From Barnesiella intestinihominis YIT 11860 (GTDB lineage Bacteria > Bacteroidota > Bacteroidia > Bacteroidales > Barnesiellaceae), in contig NZ_JH815206.1 of assembly GCF_000296465.1 (NCBI RefSeq), forward strand, positions 172,200-236,199: 64,000 bases of DNA. The letters run 5' to 3'. Positions 8,655 through 17,838 of the stretch are shown here, in pieces; position 1 is the first letter of the stretch, and every line of letters begins with the position of its first letter. The position numbers and the translations under genes were made by a program. The notes beneath the pieces are model-generated. The model did not search any database, was not told where the DNA came from, and was given only the letters and a program-made list of their open reading frames with translations.

Positions 8655-9095
8655 CGCTATCGCTCCTCTGTTTCTCCCCTATATTTTGCGCTACAAAACA
8701 CAGGGGAGAAGTGCACAATGTATCCTTATACCGAAACTGAAACACCACTTTCAATCCTCTCCCCCTGTGTTTCCGTTAGGGAATATAGGGGGAGTGTCCG
8801 CAGGACGAGGGGGTTAAAAAAACACTGTCAAAAAAATTCCTTGTAATATTTCTCAACCCCTCTCCTCAGAAACTAACGTTTCTTCGGTCTCTCCCCTATA
8901 TTTTGCATTGCAAAACACAGGGGAGAAGGTGTAATACCAACATTGGGTATCCCTTTCTCCCTCTACCGTATCCGGTAGCATTACGGGGTACTGCACATAA
9001 AATCGAAGCAGAGGCGAAAGAGAAATACATCTCAACCTCTCCCCTGGCCGTGTCCCGTAGTATTGTGGGGCACGGCCAGGAAGGAGGTTTTAATT
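8655..9095. repeat. Compound palindromic intergenic repeat, copy B (two tandem units)
   Basis: The 720-base gap between the tRNA and the glycosyltransferase operon is mostly repeat. Unit 1 has the CTCCCCTATATTTTG..CAAAACACAGGGGAG hairpin at about 8674-8708, then TCCCCCTGTGTTTCC facing GGAATATAGGGGGA at about 8760-8793, then GTCCGCAGGAC. Unit 2 repeats the first hairpin at 8891-8925, preceded by GAAACTAACGTTTC. It carries a CCGGTAGCATTACGGGG part and ends in a very stable hairpin CTGGCCGTGTCCC/GGGGCACGGCCAG at 9044-9079. No gene is credible here. Confidence 0.8.
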
Positions 9096-9200
9096 AAGCA
9101 AGAATCAGCCCCTCCCAAAAGTCCGGTATGTGGTTATCGACAAGAATTTCATTGCCAACCCCACGGATTTTCTACCGAACCGGAAATTTCAACCGATAGC

Positions 9201-9232
9201 TTTCTCTTATCTATTTATAAATATTATCTTTG
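9201..9232 (+). promoter_or_regulatory. Probable promoter of the glycosyltransferase operon
   Basis: TTTC at 9201-9204, a 20-base spacer and TATCTTTG at 9225-9232. It lies about 60 bases upstream of the GT8 start at 9296, and no further promoter is obvious until 16 kb. Confidence 0.6.
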
Positions 9233-9295
9233 TCATAATAGAAATTGGAAAACTTTCGATTCATATATCGATTCTAATTAAAACCGAACACCTCG

Positions 9296-10171
9296 ATGGA
9301 CAACCTCCATATATTTTTCGCCCTGAACGACAGTTACACATCGCACTATTGCGTGACAATGGTATCTGTCTTGACAAATACCCCGAACCGTCATTGCCAT
9401 TTTTATTTATTGACAGACTATATTTCGGAAAAGAACAAGGGGCGTTTTAGTCGAGTAGAAAAACAATACGCCAACTGCTCCATTCATTATCAACTCATTA
9501 CAGAAAAAATATTCGATTCTTTTCACCGTAATATAGATTATTTGGTATCTCCTGTAAGCTACTACCGATATATCATTCCCGAACTATCCCCCCAACTCGA
9601 CAAAGCGCTGTACCTCGACGGCGATTTAGTGGTAAACGGCTCATTAGAAAAGTTATGGGACACAGACATCACCGACTATCTATGTGCCGGCGTTCACGAC
9701 CTGTGGATAGAAAATATCAACTATAAACCTCAGATAGGCTTCTCGTCCGACGAGCTGTATATCAATGCCGGAGTATTACTCCTGAACATACCCAAAATGC
9801 GGGAAGAAAAGATATACGAAAAACTATGCGAAACAACTATCTCGCTGGGAAAACAGATACAATTCCAAGACCAAGATATTATCAATATCGTGTGCCGCGG
9901 CCGAGTCAAAGAGTTGCCCGAAAGGTATAACTTCACGACCGAGAACGCTATCAAGCATCCCCAAGAAAGAGACAAAGCCGTCATCGTTCACTACACGGGA
10001 AGAGCGAAACCCTGGTCTGTTTGGAAGTGTCCCAATCCGCAAAGCCGCCTGTATTTCGACTATCTGAAAAAGACTCCCTATAAAAACGATATTTGGAGCT
10101 ATCGGCTCAAAAGATCGAAATACAAAATCGTCCGCAGGTTCAAAAAAATATTCGGCATTAAATCGCACTAA
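9296..10171 (+). CDS. Family 8 glycosyltransferase
   Basis: A 291-residue GT-A fold enzyme of family GT8, the group that transfers glucose or galactose to lipopolysaccharide and related glycans with retention of configuration. The metal-binding DxD is in ALYLDGDLVV. Other marks are the acceptor-side NAGVLLLN, QDQDIIN, and the C-terminal HYTGRAKPW that supplies the second metal ligand. No membrane segment is seen; it is cytosolic or loosely membrane-bound. First gene of a tightly packed operon that runs to 16029, 2 bases before the first GT2. Donor and acceptor cannot be read from the sequence. Confidence 0.9.
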   Translation: MDNLHIFFALNDSYTSHYCVTMVSVLTNTPNRHCHFYLLTDYISEKNKGRFSRVEKQYANCSIHYQLITEKIFDSFHRNIDYLVSPVSYYRYIIPELSPQLDKALYLDGDLVVNGSLEKLWDTDITDYLCAGVHDLWIENINYKPQIGFSSDELYINAGVLLLNIPKMREEKIYEKLCETTISLGKQIQFQDQDIINIVCRGRVKELPERYNFTTENAIKHPQERDKAVIVHYTGRAKPWSVWKCPNPQSRLYFDYLKKTPYKNDIWSYRLKRSKYKIVRRFKKIFGIKSH

Positions 10172-10173
10172 AC

Positions 10174-11151
10174 ATGCAGCCCTTCATATCTGTCATCATA
10201 CCCGTTTATAATATAGAACGGTATATCGGTAAATGCCTCGACTCGATTGTAGGTCAAACCTTGAAAGAGATCGAAATCATCGTTGTCGACGACGGCAGTA
10301 CAGACGACTCGTCCCGAATTATAGACCGATATGCCCGAACCGATTCCCGTATCGTCGCCATTCACAAAACAAACGGAGGGGTCGTATCGGCACGAAATTG
10401 CGGAATAGCGCAGGCAACGGGGCTGTACATTCTGTTTGTCGACGGGGACGACCACTTAGCCCCCGACGCCTGCGAACGGCTTCTGAGAAAAGCGCAAGCG
10501 ACCAGCGCCGACATGGTCATCATGCGGTTCGACATCGAGTATCCTCAGCATAAAGAAGAACCCCGGTTCTGGTCACAAGACGAATACGACCCGGTTACAG
10601 CCATTCACACGATGGCGCACGAGGAGTTCCGATGGAGTCTTTGGTCTCGCCTCATGAGGAAAGAGTTGTTCGATCGTCCGGTGGACTGCCCTCCACAGCT
10701 TATTTTCGGAGAAGATGCCTATCAAATTACCCAATTGACCTACCGAGCCCAAAAGATAGTGACATTACGGGACAAAATCCTGTACCACTACACCGTCCGG
10801 GACAGTTCCGTATCGCAACATGCCATGACGCAGCAAAAAGCCGAGAGTATAGAATTATACCCGCAATTCATCGAACGGTTCTTACAACAGACTCCTGATA
10901 GCGAAATGTTTCGGGAAGACATCGTTTACATTAAATTTCAGGCATATCTTATTTTGTTGTTAAAAAATTGGGAAACCGGTATGAAAGCTCGATGCCGATT
11001 TATGTCTCACAGCTTGAAAAAATATCCCCGATTGAAAGAGATATCCGAAGTAAAACGGTTCACCAAGCTCATTCATCTATATAGTTTCTCCTCTATTTTA
11101 GGAAAATTGTATATGAAATATTATATTCGCAAAGGAAAAATACGAATATAA
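10174..11151 (+). CDS. Family 2 glycosyltransferase, tandem paralogue 1
   Basis: A 325-residue GT2 enzyme. The N-terminal GT-A domain starts SVIIPVYNIERYIGKCLDS and has the nucleotide-sugar motif VDDGSTDDS and the DxD region FVDGDDHL. The C-terminal half is helical and ends with Tyr- and Lys-rich KLYMKYYIRKGKIRI. It is the most diverged of four consecutive paralogues: the motif after DGST differs and GGVVSARN replaces the EGLAYARK of the others. Likely role: successive sugar additions to one surface glycan. The start is an ATG 2 bases after the GT8 stop. Confidence 0.88.
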   Translation: MQPFISVIIPVYNIERYIGKCLDSIVGQTLKEIEIIVVDDGSTDDSSRIIDRYARTDSRIVAIHKTNGGVVSARNCGIAQATGLYILFVDGDDHLAPDACERLLRKAQATSADMVIMRFDIEYPQHKEEPRFWSQDEYDPVTAIHTMAHEEFRWSLWSRLMRKELFDRPVDCPPQLIFGEDAYQITQLTYRAQKIVTLRDKILYHYTVRDSSVSQHAMTQQKAESIELYPQFIERFLQQTPDSEMFREDIVYIKFQAYLILLLKNWETGMKARCRFMSHSLKKYPRLKEISEVKRFTKLIHLYSFSSILGKLYMKYYIRKGKIRI

Positions 11152-11165
11152 AAACGCATGGTCCT

Positions 11166-12143
11166 ATGCAACCCAGTGTATCTGTCATCATACCGGTTTA
11201 CAATATAGAGAAACATCTCGAAAAGTGCCTCGATTCGGTTATCGGTCAAACCTTGAAAGATATCGAAATCATTGTCGTCAACGACGGCAGTACCGATAAC
11301 TCTTTGGATATCATTACGCAGTATGCCCGGAAAGATTCCCGTATCGTTATTGTCGACAAACCGAACGAGGGTCTTGCTTATGCTCGTAAATCGGGTATCG
11401 AAGCAGCACACGGAAAATATGTACAACATCTCGACGGGGACGATTTCCTCGAACCCGATGCTTGCGAACTGCTTTTCAAACGAGCAGAAGAAACCGATGC
11501 CGATATAGTCATCATGCGGTTTCTCATAGATTCACCTCGCGGACAAAAAGAACCGCCATTTTGGACACAAGACGAATACAATAATATCTCGGCTATCCAT
11601 ACGATGGCACACGAAGACTACCGTTGGAATTTAGTATTCCTTTTCCAACGTCGCGATCTACATGCTGTTCCCATCGACTACTTGCAAAATCTCACTTATG
11701 GAGAGGACGCTTACCAAAGCATACAAATCGCCTACCGGTCAAAAAAAATCGTAACTCTCAGGGACAAGCCTCTGTACCACTATGTGATTCGGGAAAGTTC
11801 TGTCACACAAACAGGAATGACCCGAAAAAAGACCGAAAACGTCTTGCTATTCCCCAACCTCATCGAAACCTTTCTCGAAGGTACGCCCGAAAATAGGCAG
11901 TTCACAGAGGACATCGTTTACATACGGTTCAGAGCTTACTTCCTGCTGTTACTTAAAAACTGGCGGGAAGGAATGACGGAGCGCTGTCGATTTATGGCAG
12001 AGAGTCTCGCCAAATATCCGGCTCTGGAACAACTGGAAGAAGTCCGAAGATTCACTAAACTCATTCGCCTGTATGCACGCTGTCCGTGGTTGGGAAAACT
12101 CTATACCAACTACTATGTACACAAAGGAAAAATCAAAGCCTAA
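11166..12143 (+). CDS. Family 2 glycosyltransferase, tandem paralogue 2
   Basis: A 325-residue GT2 enzyme, exactly the same length as paralogue 1 and clearly duplicated from it. Shared C-terminal features include TQDEYN..AIHTMAHEDYRW and LILLLKNW/FLLLLKNW. The GT-A domain carries VNDGSTDNS and HLDGDDFLEPDA, and the acceptor-side region has YGEDAYQS. The N-terminal half already resembles paralogues 3 and 4 (NEGLAYARKSGIEAA). The gene begins 14 bases after paralogue 1. Confidence 0.88.
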   Translation: MQPSVSVIIPVYNIEKHLEKCLDSVIGQTLKDIEIIVVNDGSTDNSLDIITQYARKDSRIVIVDKPNEGLAYARKSGIEAAHGKYVQHLDGDDFLEPDACELLFKRAEETDADIVIMRFLIDSPRGQKEPPFWTQDEYNNISAIHTMAHEDYRWNLVFLFQRRDLHAVPIDYLQNLTYGEDAYQSIQIAYRSKKIVTLRDKPLYHYVIRESSVTQTGMTRKKTENVLLFPNLIETFLEGTPENRQFTEDIVYIRFRAYFLLLLKNWREGMTERCRFMAESLAKYPALEQLEEVRRFTKLIRLYARCPWLGKLYTNYYVHKGKIKA

Positions 12144-12150
12144 CGGAACT

Positions 12151-13128
12151 ATGCCTGCCGTCTCTATCGTCATACCGGTTTATAACATCGGGAAATACCT
12201 TGAAAAATGTCTCGACTCGGTCGTCGCTCAGACATTCCCCGACATAGAAATCATCGTCGTCAACGACGGCAGTACCGACAACTCGCCGGAAATCATCGCC
12301 CGATATGCCGACAAAGACTCTCGTATCGTCGTCATCGACAAATCCAACGAGGGACTTGCCTACGCCCGTAAATCGGGCATCGAGGCAGCACGGGGAACGT
12401 ACATCTATCACCTCGACGGCGACGATTATTTAGAATTCGATGCCATAGAACTGCTCTACCGTAAAGCCAAAGAAGAAGATGCCGATATGGTAGTCTTCCC
12501 ATTCTCCCTCGACTATATCGAATCCGGGAAATCCGAGTGTTCCATAGAGATAGCCGACGAGCATTTTACCAACACGGAGTTTTTTTCGGCAATCGCTTTT
12601 TCCAAAGCCCATTGGGGAGTATGGAGCTATCTGCACAAACGAAGTCTCTACGCAAACGGTGTTACATTCCACAAGGGACTGAACTACGGCGAAGATGTTT
12701 TTCTCACCACGCAACTGGTTTATTTTTCCTCCCGAATCTCCGTATTGAAGAGTAAACCACTTCTTCATTATATCATACGGGAAAGCTCCATTACCAACAG
12801 TCGTTTCAATGAAAAGAAAGCAAGAGATATTCTTCTCTACCCTTCATTGGTAAACGATTTTCTCAAAGACAAACCCGAATACGGTTCTTTACAAAAAGCA
12901 CTCGGAGCCATTCGCATACAGGCAAACAATACCCTATTGAGTAAACGTTGGTTTAAGGATGCCCGTACTCTGAGCCGGGAATCTCATGCTATCCTGAAAC
13001 AGTATCCCGATCTCAAACGTATTCCCCAAATCAAGGCCTTTCATAAACTGTTTACGCTTTATGCTCGCAGCGGTTTATTAGGAAGATTGTACGCCCAATA
13101 TTATATTTGCAAAAAGAAAATCAAATAA
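12151..13128 (+). CDS. Family 2 glycosyltransferase, tandem paralogue 3
   Basis: A 325-residue GT2 enzyme with SIVIPVYNIGKYLEKCLDS, VNDGSTDNS and HLDGDDYLEFDA. I place the start at the ATG at 12151, seven bases after the stop of paralogue 2. An upstream in-frame ATG at 12073 would overlap the previous gene by 70 bases and precede the conserved N-terminus. Bases 12202-12377 differ from 13182-13357 of paralogue 4 at only three places, including silent sites, while the C-terminal halves differ widely. That is a sign of gene conversion between neighbours. The stop overlaps the next start (TAATG). Confidence 0.88.
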   Translation: MPAVSIVIPVYNIGKYLEKCLDSVVAQTFPDIEIIVVNDGSTDNSPEIIARYADKDSRIVVIDKSNEGLAYARKSGIEAARGTYIYHLDGDDYLEFDAIELLYRKAKEEDADMVVFPFSLDYIESGKSECSIEIADEHFTNTEFFSAIAFSKAHWGVWSYLHKRSLYANGVTFHKGLNYGEDVFLTTQLVYFSSRISVLKSKPLLHYIIRESSITNSRFNEKKARDILLYPSLVNDFLKDKPEYGSLQKALGAIRIQANNTLLSKRWFKDARTLSRESHAILKQYPDLKRIPQIKAFHKLFTLYARSGLLGRLYAQYYICKKKIK

Positions 13129-14102
13129 TGCCACCCAAAGTATCTGTCGTCATACCCGTCTACAACGTCAGTAAACAACTCGAAAAATGTCTCGACTCGG
13201 TCGTCGCCCAGACATTCCCCGACATAGAAATCATTGTCGTCAACGACGGCAGTACCGACAACTCGCCGGAAATCATCGCCCGATATGCCGACAAAGACTC
13301 TCGCATCGTCGTCATCGACAAATCCAACGAGGGACTTGCCTACGCCCGTAAATCGGGAATAGAAGCCGCACAAGGCGAATATATACAACACCTCGACGGT
13401 GACGATTTCCTCGAACCCGACGCCATAGAACTGCTTTACAATAAGGCCATAGAAGATGCCGCCGACATGGTGGTCTTTCCATTTTGGTTCGACTATGTAG
13501 ATGAAAAGAAAAAAAGATCGTCCCGCCCCGCTCCGGGAGTTTACGATTCGGTCTCCTTTTTTCAATCGATGGCATTCTGTCGCAATTATTGGTCGGTTTG
13601 CTCTTATCTGCATAAACGATCTCTTTATGCAGAAGTACACTTCGAAAAAGGCTTGAATTATGGCGAAGATGCCTATTTAGCTTCCCAACTAACCTATTTC
13701 GCAAACAAAATAGTCGTTCTGGAATCCCACCCGTTGCTACACTATGTTATTCGTAATGATTCCATTTCTTTCGGATCTTTTTCCGAAAAGAAAGCCCGCG
13801 ACATCGAATTATATCCGCAACTGCAACGCCGGTTCTACCAAGACAAACCCACTTATCCCCAAGTGGAAGAAGCTCTGGCAAATGTCGAATTAGGTGCGAT
13901 CGTTCTGTTATTGAGCAAACGGTGGTTCCAAGAAGCACCCCGACTCGCCCGAAGGGCTATGGAAATAGAAAAACAATTTCCCGACCTGTTACACCGACGG
14001 CCTGCACGACGTTACCGCAAGCTGTTAAAGGCCTATGCCCGTAGTGAGTTCTGGGGAAAATTGGTGGCTCGATATTATCTCCTAACCCGAAAAATAAAAT
14101 GA
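13128..14102 (+). CDS. Family 2 glycosyltransferase, tandem paralogue 4
   Basis: A 324-residue GT2 enzyme with SVVIPVYNVSKQLEKCLDS, VNDGSTDNS, HLDGDDFLEPDA and NYGEDAYLASQL. The chosen start is the ATG at 13128 in the TAATG overlap with paralogue 3, giving the family N-terminus directly. The C-terminal half is closest to paralogue 3 in layout (SFFQSMAFCRNYWSVCSYLHKRSLYA) but strongly diverged in sequence. The last codons overlap the following GT4 start (ATGA). Probably the four paralogues add related sugars in sequence, or are a substrate for diversification. Confidence 0.88.
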   Translation: MPPKVSVVIPVYNVSKQLEKCLDSVVAQTFPDIEIIVVNDGSTDNSPEIIARYADKDSRIVVIDKSNEGLAYARKSGIEAAQGEYIQHLDGDDFLEPDAIELLYNKAIEDAADMVVFPFWFDYVDEKKKRSSRPAPGVYDSVSFFQSMAFCRNYWSVCSYLHKRSLYAEVHFEKGLNYGEDAYLASQLTYFANKIVVLESHPLLHYVIRNDSISFGSFSEKKARDIELYPQLQRRFYQDKPTYPQVEEALANVELGAIVLLLSKRWFQEAPRLARRAMEIEKQFPDLLHRRPARRYRKLLKAYARSEFWGKLVARYYLLTRKIK

Positions 14103-15244
14103 AAACGGACATGAAGATTCTCTTCTTTTCTCACGGAAAACGGGCGAACGGCGGTGCGGAACGATGTTTGCTGGACTTGGTCAAAGGATTGAAACAAGCT
14201 CGCGAATCGTGGGAAATCTATGTGGTCTTCCCGGCAAAAGACGAACTGTGGGAAATGACCCGACCCTACTTGTCGGGATATGCTTTCATTCGCCAGCCGT
14301 GGTGGCTCGTGCGTCCGAAAAAACGTAACTGGCGGAAACGCTTGCTTTTCAATCTGAAAAAGAGCCCAGCAATCCGCAAAACACGCGACTATATCCGGGA
14401 AATCAAGCCCGATATAACCATAACGAATACATTAGCTACCCCCATCGGAGCCATAGCTTCCCAAGCAGAAAATATTCCGCACGATTGGTTCATTCACGAA
14501 ATTCCGGAATTAGCCCGAAACCTGACCTATCTATTCTGCGAAGGTAGTTGCTTAGAAAAGATAAGCTCCCTTTCGCAAAGAATATTAGTACCTTCTGACT
14601 TTGCAGGGAAATACTATACGAACAAACTATCCTCTCCCGAAAAAATCGATGTCGTTTATCAATCGGTCGAAGTCAATCCGCCCAAACGTACCGAACCCGA
14701 CCAGAGCTTCACCATAGGTATGTTAGGAAACTTCGAACCTAATAAAGGGCAACACATCGCTATCGAGGCTTTGCGCGAAGTCGTAAAAAAATATCCCGAC
14801 ACCCGTCTTTTACTCATCGGCGGAAATAACAGCCGTTATGCACAAGAACTCGAAAAACGAATCACCGAATACAATCTGCGACAAAACGTATCGATTGTCG
14901 CACACACCGTTCACCCGCACGACTACCTCATACAAGCGGATGCGGCTTTGGTATGCTCCGGGTTCGAATGCTTCGGACGAGTTATCGTCGAGGGATTGAA
15001 ATGCGGTCTGCCGGTCATCGTTCCCGACAAACCATTCGGGCAAGAACTGATAAAAGAAGGATACAACGGATTTCTGTATAACCGGGAAAGCAGTGGGGAT
15101 TTAGCCCAAAAAATCATTTTACTGCGACAAACAGGGCATTTGCCGGAGATGAAACAAAACGCTCTGAAATCGGTCGAAAACCGCTTCTCCATACCAACAT
15201 TCGCCGAGGAATTTATCTCTATCATCAATTCGAAAAAAGCATGA
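14099..15244 (+). CDS. Family 4 glycosyltransferase
   Basis: A 381-residue GT-B fold enzyme. The N-terminal Rossmann domain starts ILFFSHGKRANGGAERCLLDL. The C-terminal domain has IGMLGNFEPNKGQHIAIEAL, the donor-binding ALVCSGFECFGRVIVEGLKCGLPVI with the E-x7-E pattern, and ends in a long helix. Such enzymes act at the cytosolic face of the membrane on lipid-linked acceptors. The start overlaps the previous stop by 4 bases (ATGA), and its own stop overlaps the next start, which shows translational coupling in the operon. Confidence 0.9.
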   Translation: MKTDMKILFFSHGKRANGGAERCLLDLVKGLKQARESWEIYVVFPAKDELWEMTRPYLSGYAFIRQPWWLVRPKKRNWRKRLLFNLKKSPAIRKTRDYIREIKPDITITNTLATPIGAIASQAENIPHDWFIHEIPELARNLTYLFCEGSCLEKISSLSQRILVPSDFAGKYYTNKLSSPEKIDVVYQSVEVNPPKRTEPDQSFTIGMLGNFEPNKGQHIAIEALREVVKKYPDTRLLLIGGNNSRYAQELEKRITEYNLRQNVSIVAHTVHPHDYLIQADAALVCSGFECFGRVIVEGLKCGLPVIVPDKPFGQELIKEGYNGFLYNRESSGDLAQKIILLRQTGHLPEMKQNALKSVENRFSIPTFAEEFISIINSKKA

Positions 15245-16029
15245 GCGAAAAACAAGCGATCATCGTCATACCGGTTTACACGACACAACTAACCGTATCG
15301 GAACATGCCGCCCTGCGCCAATGTTTCGACATATTGTCGTCCTATCCCAAATGTTTTGTCAAACCCGAATCGCTCGACATAACATCGCTTGTTCGCGACT
15401 ATCCGGCAAACCATATCGTACCCTTCCCAGATACTTATTTCAAAGGAATAGCCGGTTATAACCGACTCATGATGTCGCCCGAGTTTTACGAAACCTTCGC
15501 CCAATGGGAATATATACTCATCTATCAAACCGACGCATGGGTATTTTCCGATCGTCTATCCGAATGGTGTTCCAAAGGATACGACTACATAGGGGCTCCA
15601 TGGATACCCAAGCCTAAATATAGAAAACTATACTACCGTATATTCAATTTCCTAAAAAGAGTTTTTTGTTACATCTCCGGTTCGTCCGATTACAGCCGCA
15701 TCTATTACCGGGTCGGAAACGGAGGGCTGTCGCTGCGCCGCACGCAACTCTTCGCTCAAATCGCTCGGGAAATGATTTCCGAAATAGATTGCTACCTTTC
15801 CCACCCCGGAACCGATTTCTACAACGAAGATATCTTTTGGAGCCTCGAAGTCAATCGAAAAAAAGAGCGACTGAAAATTCCCGACTGGAAAGAAGCGCTC
15901 CGATTTTCGTTCGATAAAAATCCTTCGGAATGTTACGCCCTGAATGACCGAAAACTACCCTTCGGCTGCCACGGTTGGAGTAAAAAAAAGATGTTGCCCT
16001 TTTGGAAACAACATATATCGAACATTTAG
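15241..16029 (+). CDS. DUF5672-family protein, probable glycosyltransferase
   Basis: A 262-residue protein with IIVIPVYTTQLTVSEHAALRQC at the start and ILIYQTDAWVFSDRLSEW, where the acidic pair occupies the place of a DxD. GYDYIGAPWIP, VGNGGLSLRR, a NEDIFWS segment and FGCHGW follow. This pattern matches DUF5672, a family found in surface glycan clusters and thought to be glycosyltransferases; activity is not proven by anything here. Last gene of the operon, overlapping the GT4 gene by 4 bases. Confidence 0.8.
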   Translation: MSEKQAIIVIPVYTTQLTVSEHAALRQCFDILSSYPKCFVKPESLDITSLVRDYPANHIVPFPDTYFKGIAGYNRLMMSPEFYETFAQWEYILIYQTDAWVFSDRLSEWCSKGYDYIGAPWIPKPKYRKLYYRIFNFLKRVFCYISGSSDYSRIYYRVGNGGLSLRRTQLFAQIAREMISEIDCYLSHPGTDFYNEDIFWSLEVNRKKERLKIPDWKEALRFSFDKNPSECYALNDRKLPFGCHGWSKKKMLPFWKQHISNI

Positions 16030-16049
16030 ACAAAGTATTATCCGACAAT

Positions 16050-16475
16050 TTATTTGCTCCCTCTCTTATATTGTAGTGGAGAAGGGTAAAATCTACCCTT
16101 ATGCTGAAACAGGAAATACCCCTTTTAATCCTCTCGCCCTGCCGTGTTCAGTAGTATTGCGGGGTATTGCACACAAAATCGAAGTAGAGGCGAAAGAGGA
16201 ATATATCTCAACCTCTCCCCTTGTGTTCCGGTAAGGAATATAGGGGGAATGCCCATAGGACGAGGGGGTTAAATTTCTGATATAAACAGCCTGACGAGAT
16301 GGTGTTTTTCAACTCCTCCGTCACTGCGTGACACCTCCTCCAAAAATTGAACAAGTTCAATCCAACAGGGAGCGTTTTACATCATAGTTATTATCTAACC
16401 CCTCTCCTCAGAAACTATCGTTTCTTCGGTCTCTCCCCTATATTTTGCAATGCAAAACACAGGGGAGAAGGTTCA
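16050..16475. repeat. Compound palindromic intergenic repeat, copy C
   Basis: The 600-base gap between two convergent glycosyltransferase genes is filled by this repeat. A degraded first unit (CTCTCTTATATTGTAGTGGAGAAG) begins near 16058. It is followed by a GTAGTATTGCGGGG segment, AAAATCGAAGTAGAGGCGAAAGAGG (also present in copy B), and CCCCTTGTGTTCC facing GGAATATAGGGGG near 16216-16248. An intact GAAACTATCGTTTC plus CTCCCCTATATTTTGC/GCAAAACACAGGGGAG unit lies near 16408-16468. No gene is seen. Confidence 0.75.
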
Positions 16476-16629
16476 TAGCACTTCCTTTTTCGCACTATAC
16501 TATGTACACAGAGAGTTATTCTTCCTTTAAAAAAGAATTTCACATAAGGAGAGGTAGCCCAAATAGGCCGCTAAGAACAAAAAAGCTAATTCCCGCTCGA
16601 TTTAACGTAAAAATTCTCCTCGAACTTGT

Positions 16630-17838
16630 TTAGAAAAAAGGAAGATAGTGAGAAATTTTTGTCCGTTTGTTCGACGAAGTCTGCACAAATCTATCTTCGG
16701 TAAAGGTCTTATCGTCAAAACATTTCAGATATACGGCATTCATCTCGTCAGCCAACGTTTTCGGATCGAAACGAACCACATATTCTTTCCCTTTTTCTAT
16801 CATCTCCCGACGCAAATGCTCGTCGGCAAGTACTTTTTTCATGGCATTCGCCATACCTTCCACATCGTCGGGATCGACGTAAATCGAGTGTTCGCCGCCG
16901 GCTTCTTCCAAACAGGAACCGGTGGAAGCGATAACCGGAACCCCTGCCGAAAGAGCTTCGACAATGGGAATTCCGAACCCCTCGAAACGAGAAGGATATA
17001 CAAACAGCGAGGCCAGATGATACAATATCGGCAAATCGCCGAATTTCAAATTATGGATAATATGCACTCTATTTTCCAATCCATGAGCCTCTACATAATC
17101 CTGCACCTTTTTAGCATAATCGGTACTTTTCCCTATGGCTACCAAATGAACGTCGTCCAACTTTTCGACAGCCTTTACCGCCAATAGCAGATTTTTCCTC
17201 TCTTCAATCGTTCCCACGCTCAAAATGAAACGTTCGGGCAACCCGTAAGCCGCGCGAACACGATCTTTTTCTTTTTTAGAAACAGGGCGGGCGAAAACAG
17301 GGTCGCATCCTTGATAAACGACATCGATCTTTTCGGGAGAAATACCGTAAAACTTAACTATATCCCGCTTGGTACATTCACTCACCGCTACAATACGATC
17401 GGCCTTACGACAGGCATAATTGAATTTTCGGTTATAAATGATTCTATCCAAACGGTGATAATATTGAGGATAACGAAGAAATATCAAATCGTGAATCGTC
17501 ACTACGCTACGAATTCCCGTGCGATGAATCCCCACGGGCAACTCGTTACTCAATCCATGATAAAGTTGTACACCGTCTTGCAACAGCCCTCGCTTAATAA
17601 AAAAGGTTCTCCACAAAGCCCTGAAACGTTTCATAACGGAAGAACGAGGCAATATGGAAGAGACATTTTTATGTTTTAAAAGCGAGTCGTACGAAGCATT
17701 TTTACACTGCTTGGGAATGTACATACGGTACTTATGTTCATCGCCGTATGTAGCCATCGTATCTACCATGAATCGGCTATAATTCCCCAATCCGGTAAAA
17801 TTGGCATTCGCCCTCTTTGCATCGAACCCTATAATCAT
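16630..17838 (-). CDS. Family 4 glycosyltransferase
   Basis: A 402-residue GT-B enzyme of the mannosyl/glucosyltransferase group. The N-terminus is MIIGFDAKRANANFTGLGNYSR. Further marks are VVTIHDLIFLRYPQYY, VAVSECTKRDIVKFYGI, the domain-2 start ILSVGTIEERKNLLLAVKAV, and the donor-binding FVYPSRFEGFGIPIVEALSAGVPVIAS with the E-x7-E pair. It stands alone on the minus strand, convergent to the GT operon. The last 25 residues (RFVQTSSNKRTKISHYLPFF) are extra to the family core. It may act on the same surface glycan, but the context gives no proof. Confidence 0.9.
   Translation of the reverse strand: MIIGFDAKRANANFTGLGNYSRFMVDTMATYGDEHKYRMYIPKQCKNASYDSLLKHKNVSSILPRSSVMKRFRALWRTFFIKRGLLQDGVQLYHGLSNELPVGIHRTGIRSVVTIHDLIFLRYPQYYHRLDRIIYNRKFNYACRKADRIVAVSECTKRDIVKFYGISPEKIDVVYQGCDPVFARPVSKKEKDRVRAAYGLPERFILSVGTIEERKNLLLAVKAVEKLDDVHLVAIGKSTDYAKKVQDYVEAHGLENRVHIIHNLKFGDLPILYHLASLFVYPSRFEGFGIPIVEALSAGVPVIASTGSCLEEAGGEHSIYVDPDDVEGMANAMKKVLADEHLRREMIEKGKEYVVRFDPKTLADEMNAVYLKCFDDKTFTEDRFVQTSSNKRTKISHYLPFF

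Noticed and set aside
8473-8817. 114-codon frame over the tRNA-Gln locus
   Set aside because: It translates the tRNA, its terminator and the following repeat.
9296-16029. Glycosyltransferase operon considered as a full capsule or O-antigen locus
   Set aside because: There is no flippase, polymerase, initiating transferase or nucleotide-sugar synthesis gene; it looks like a core-glycan or general glycosylation set.
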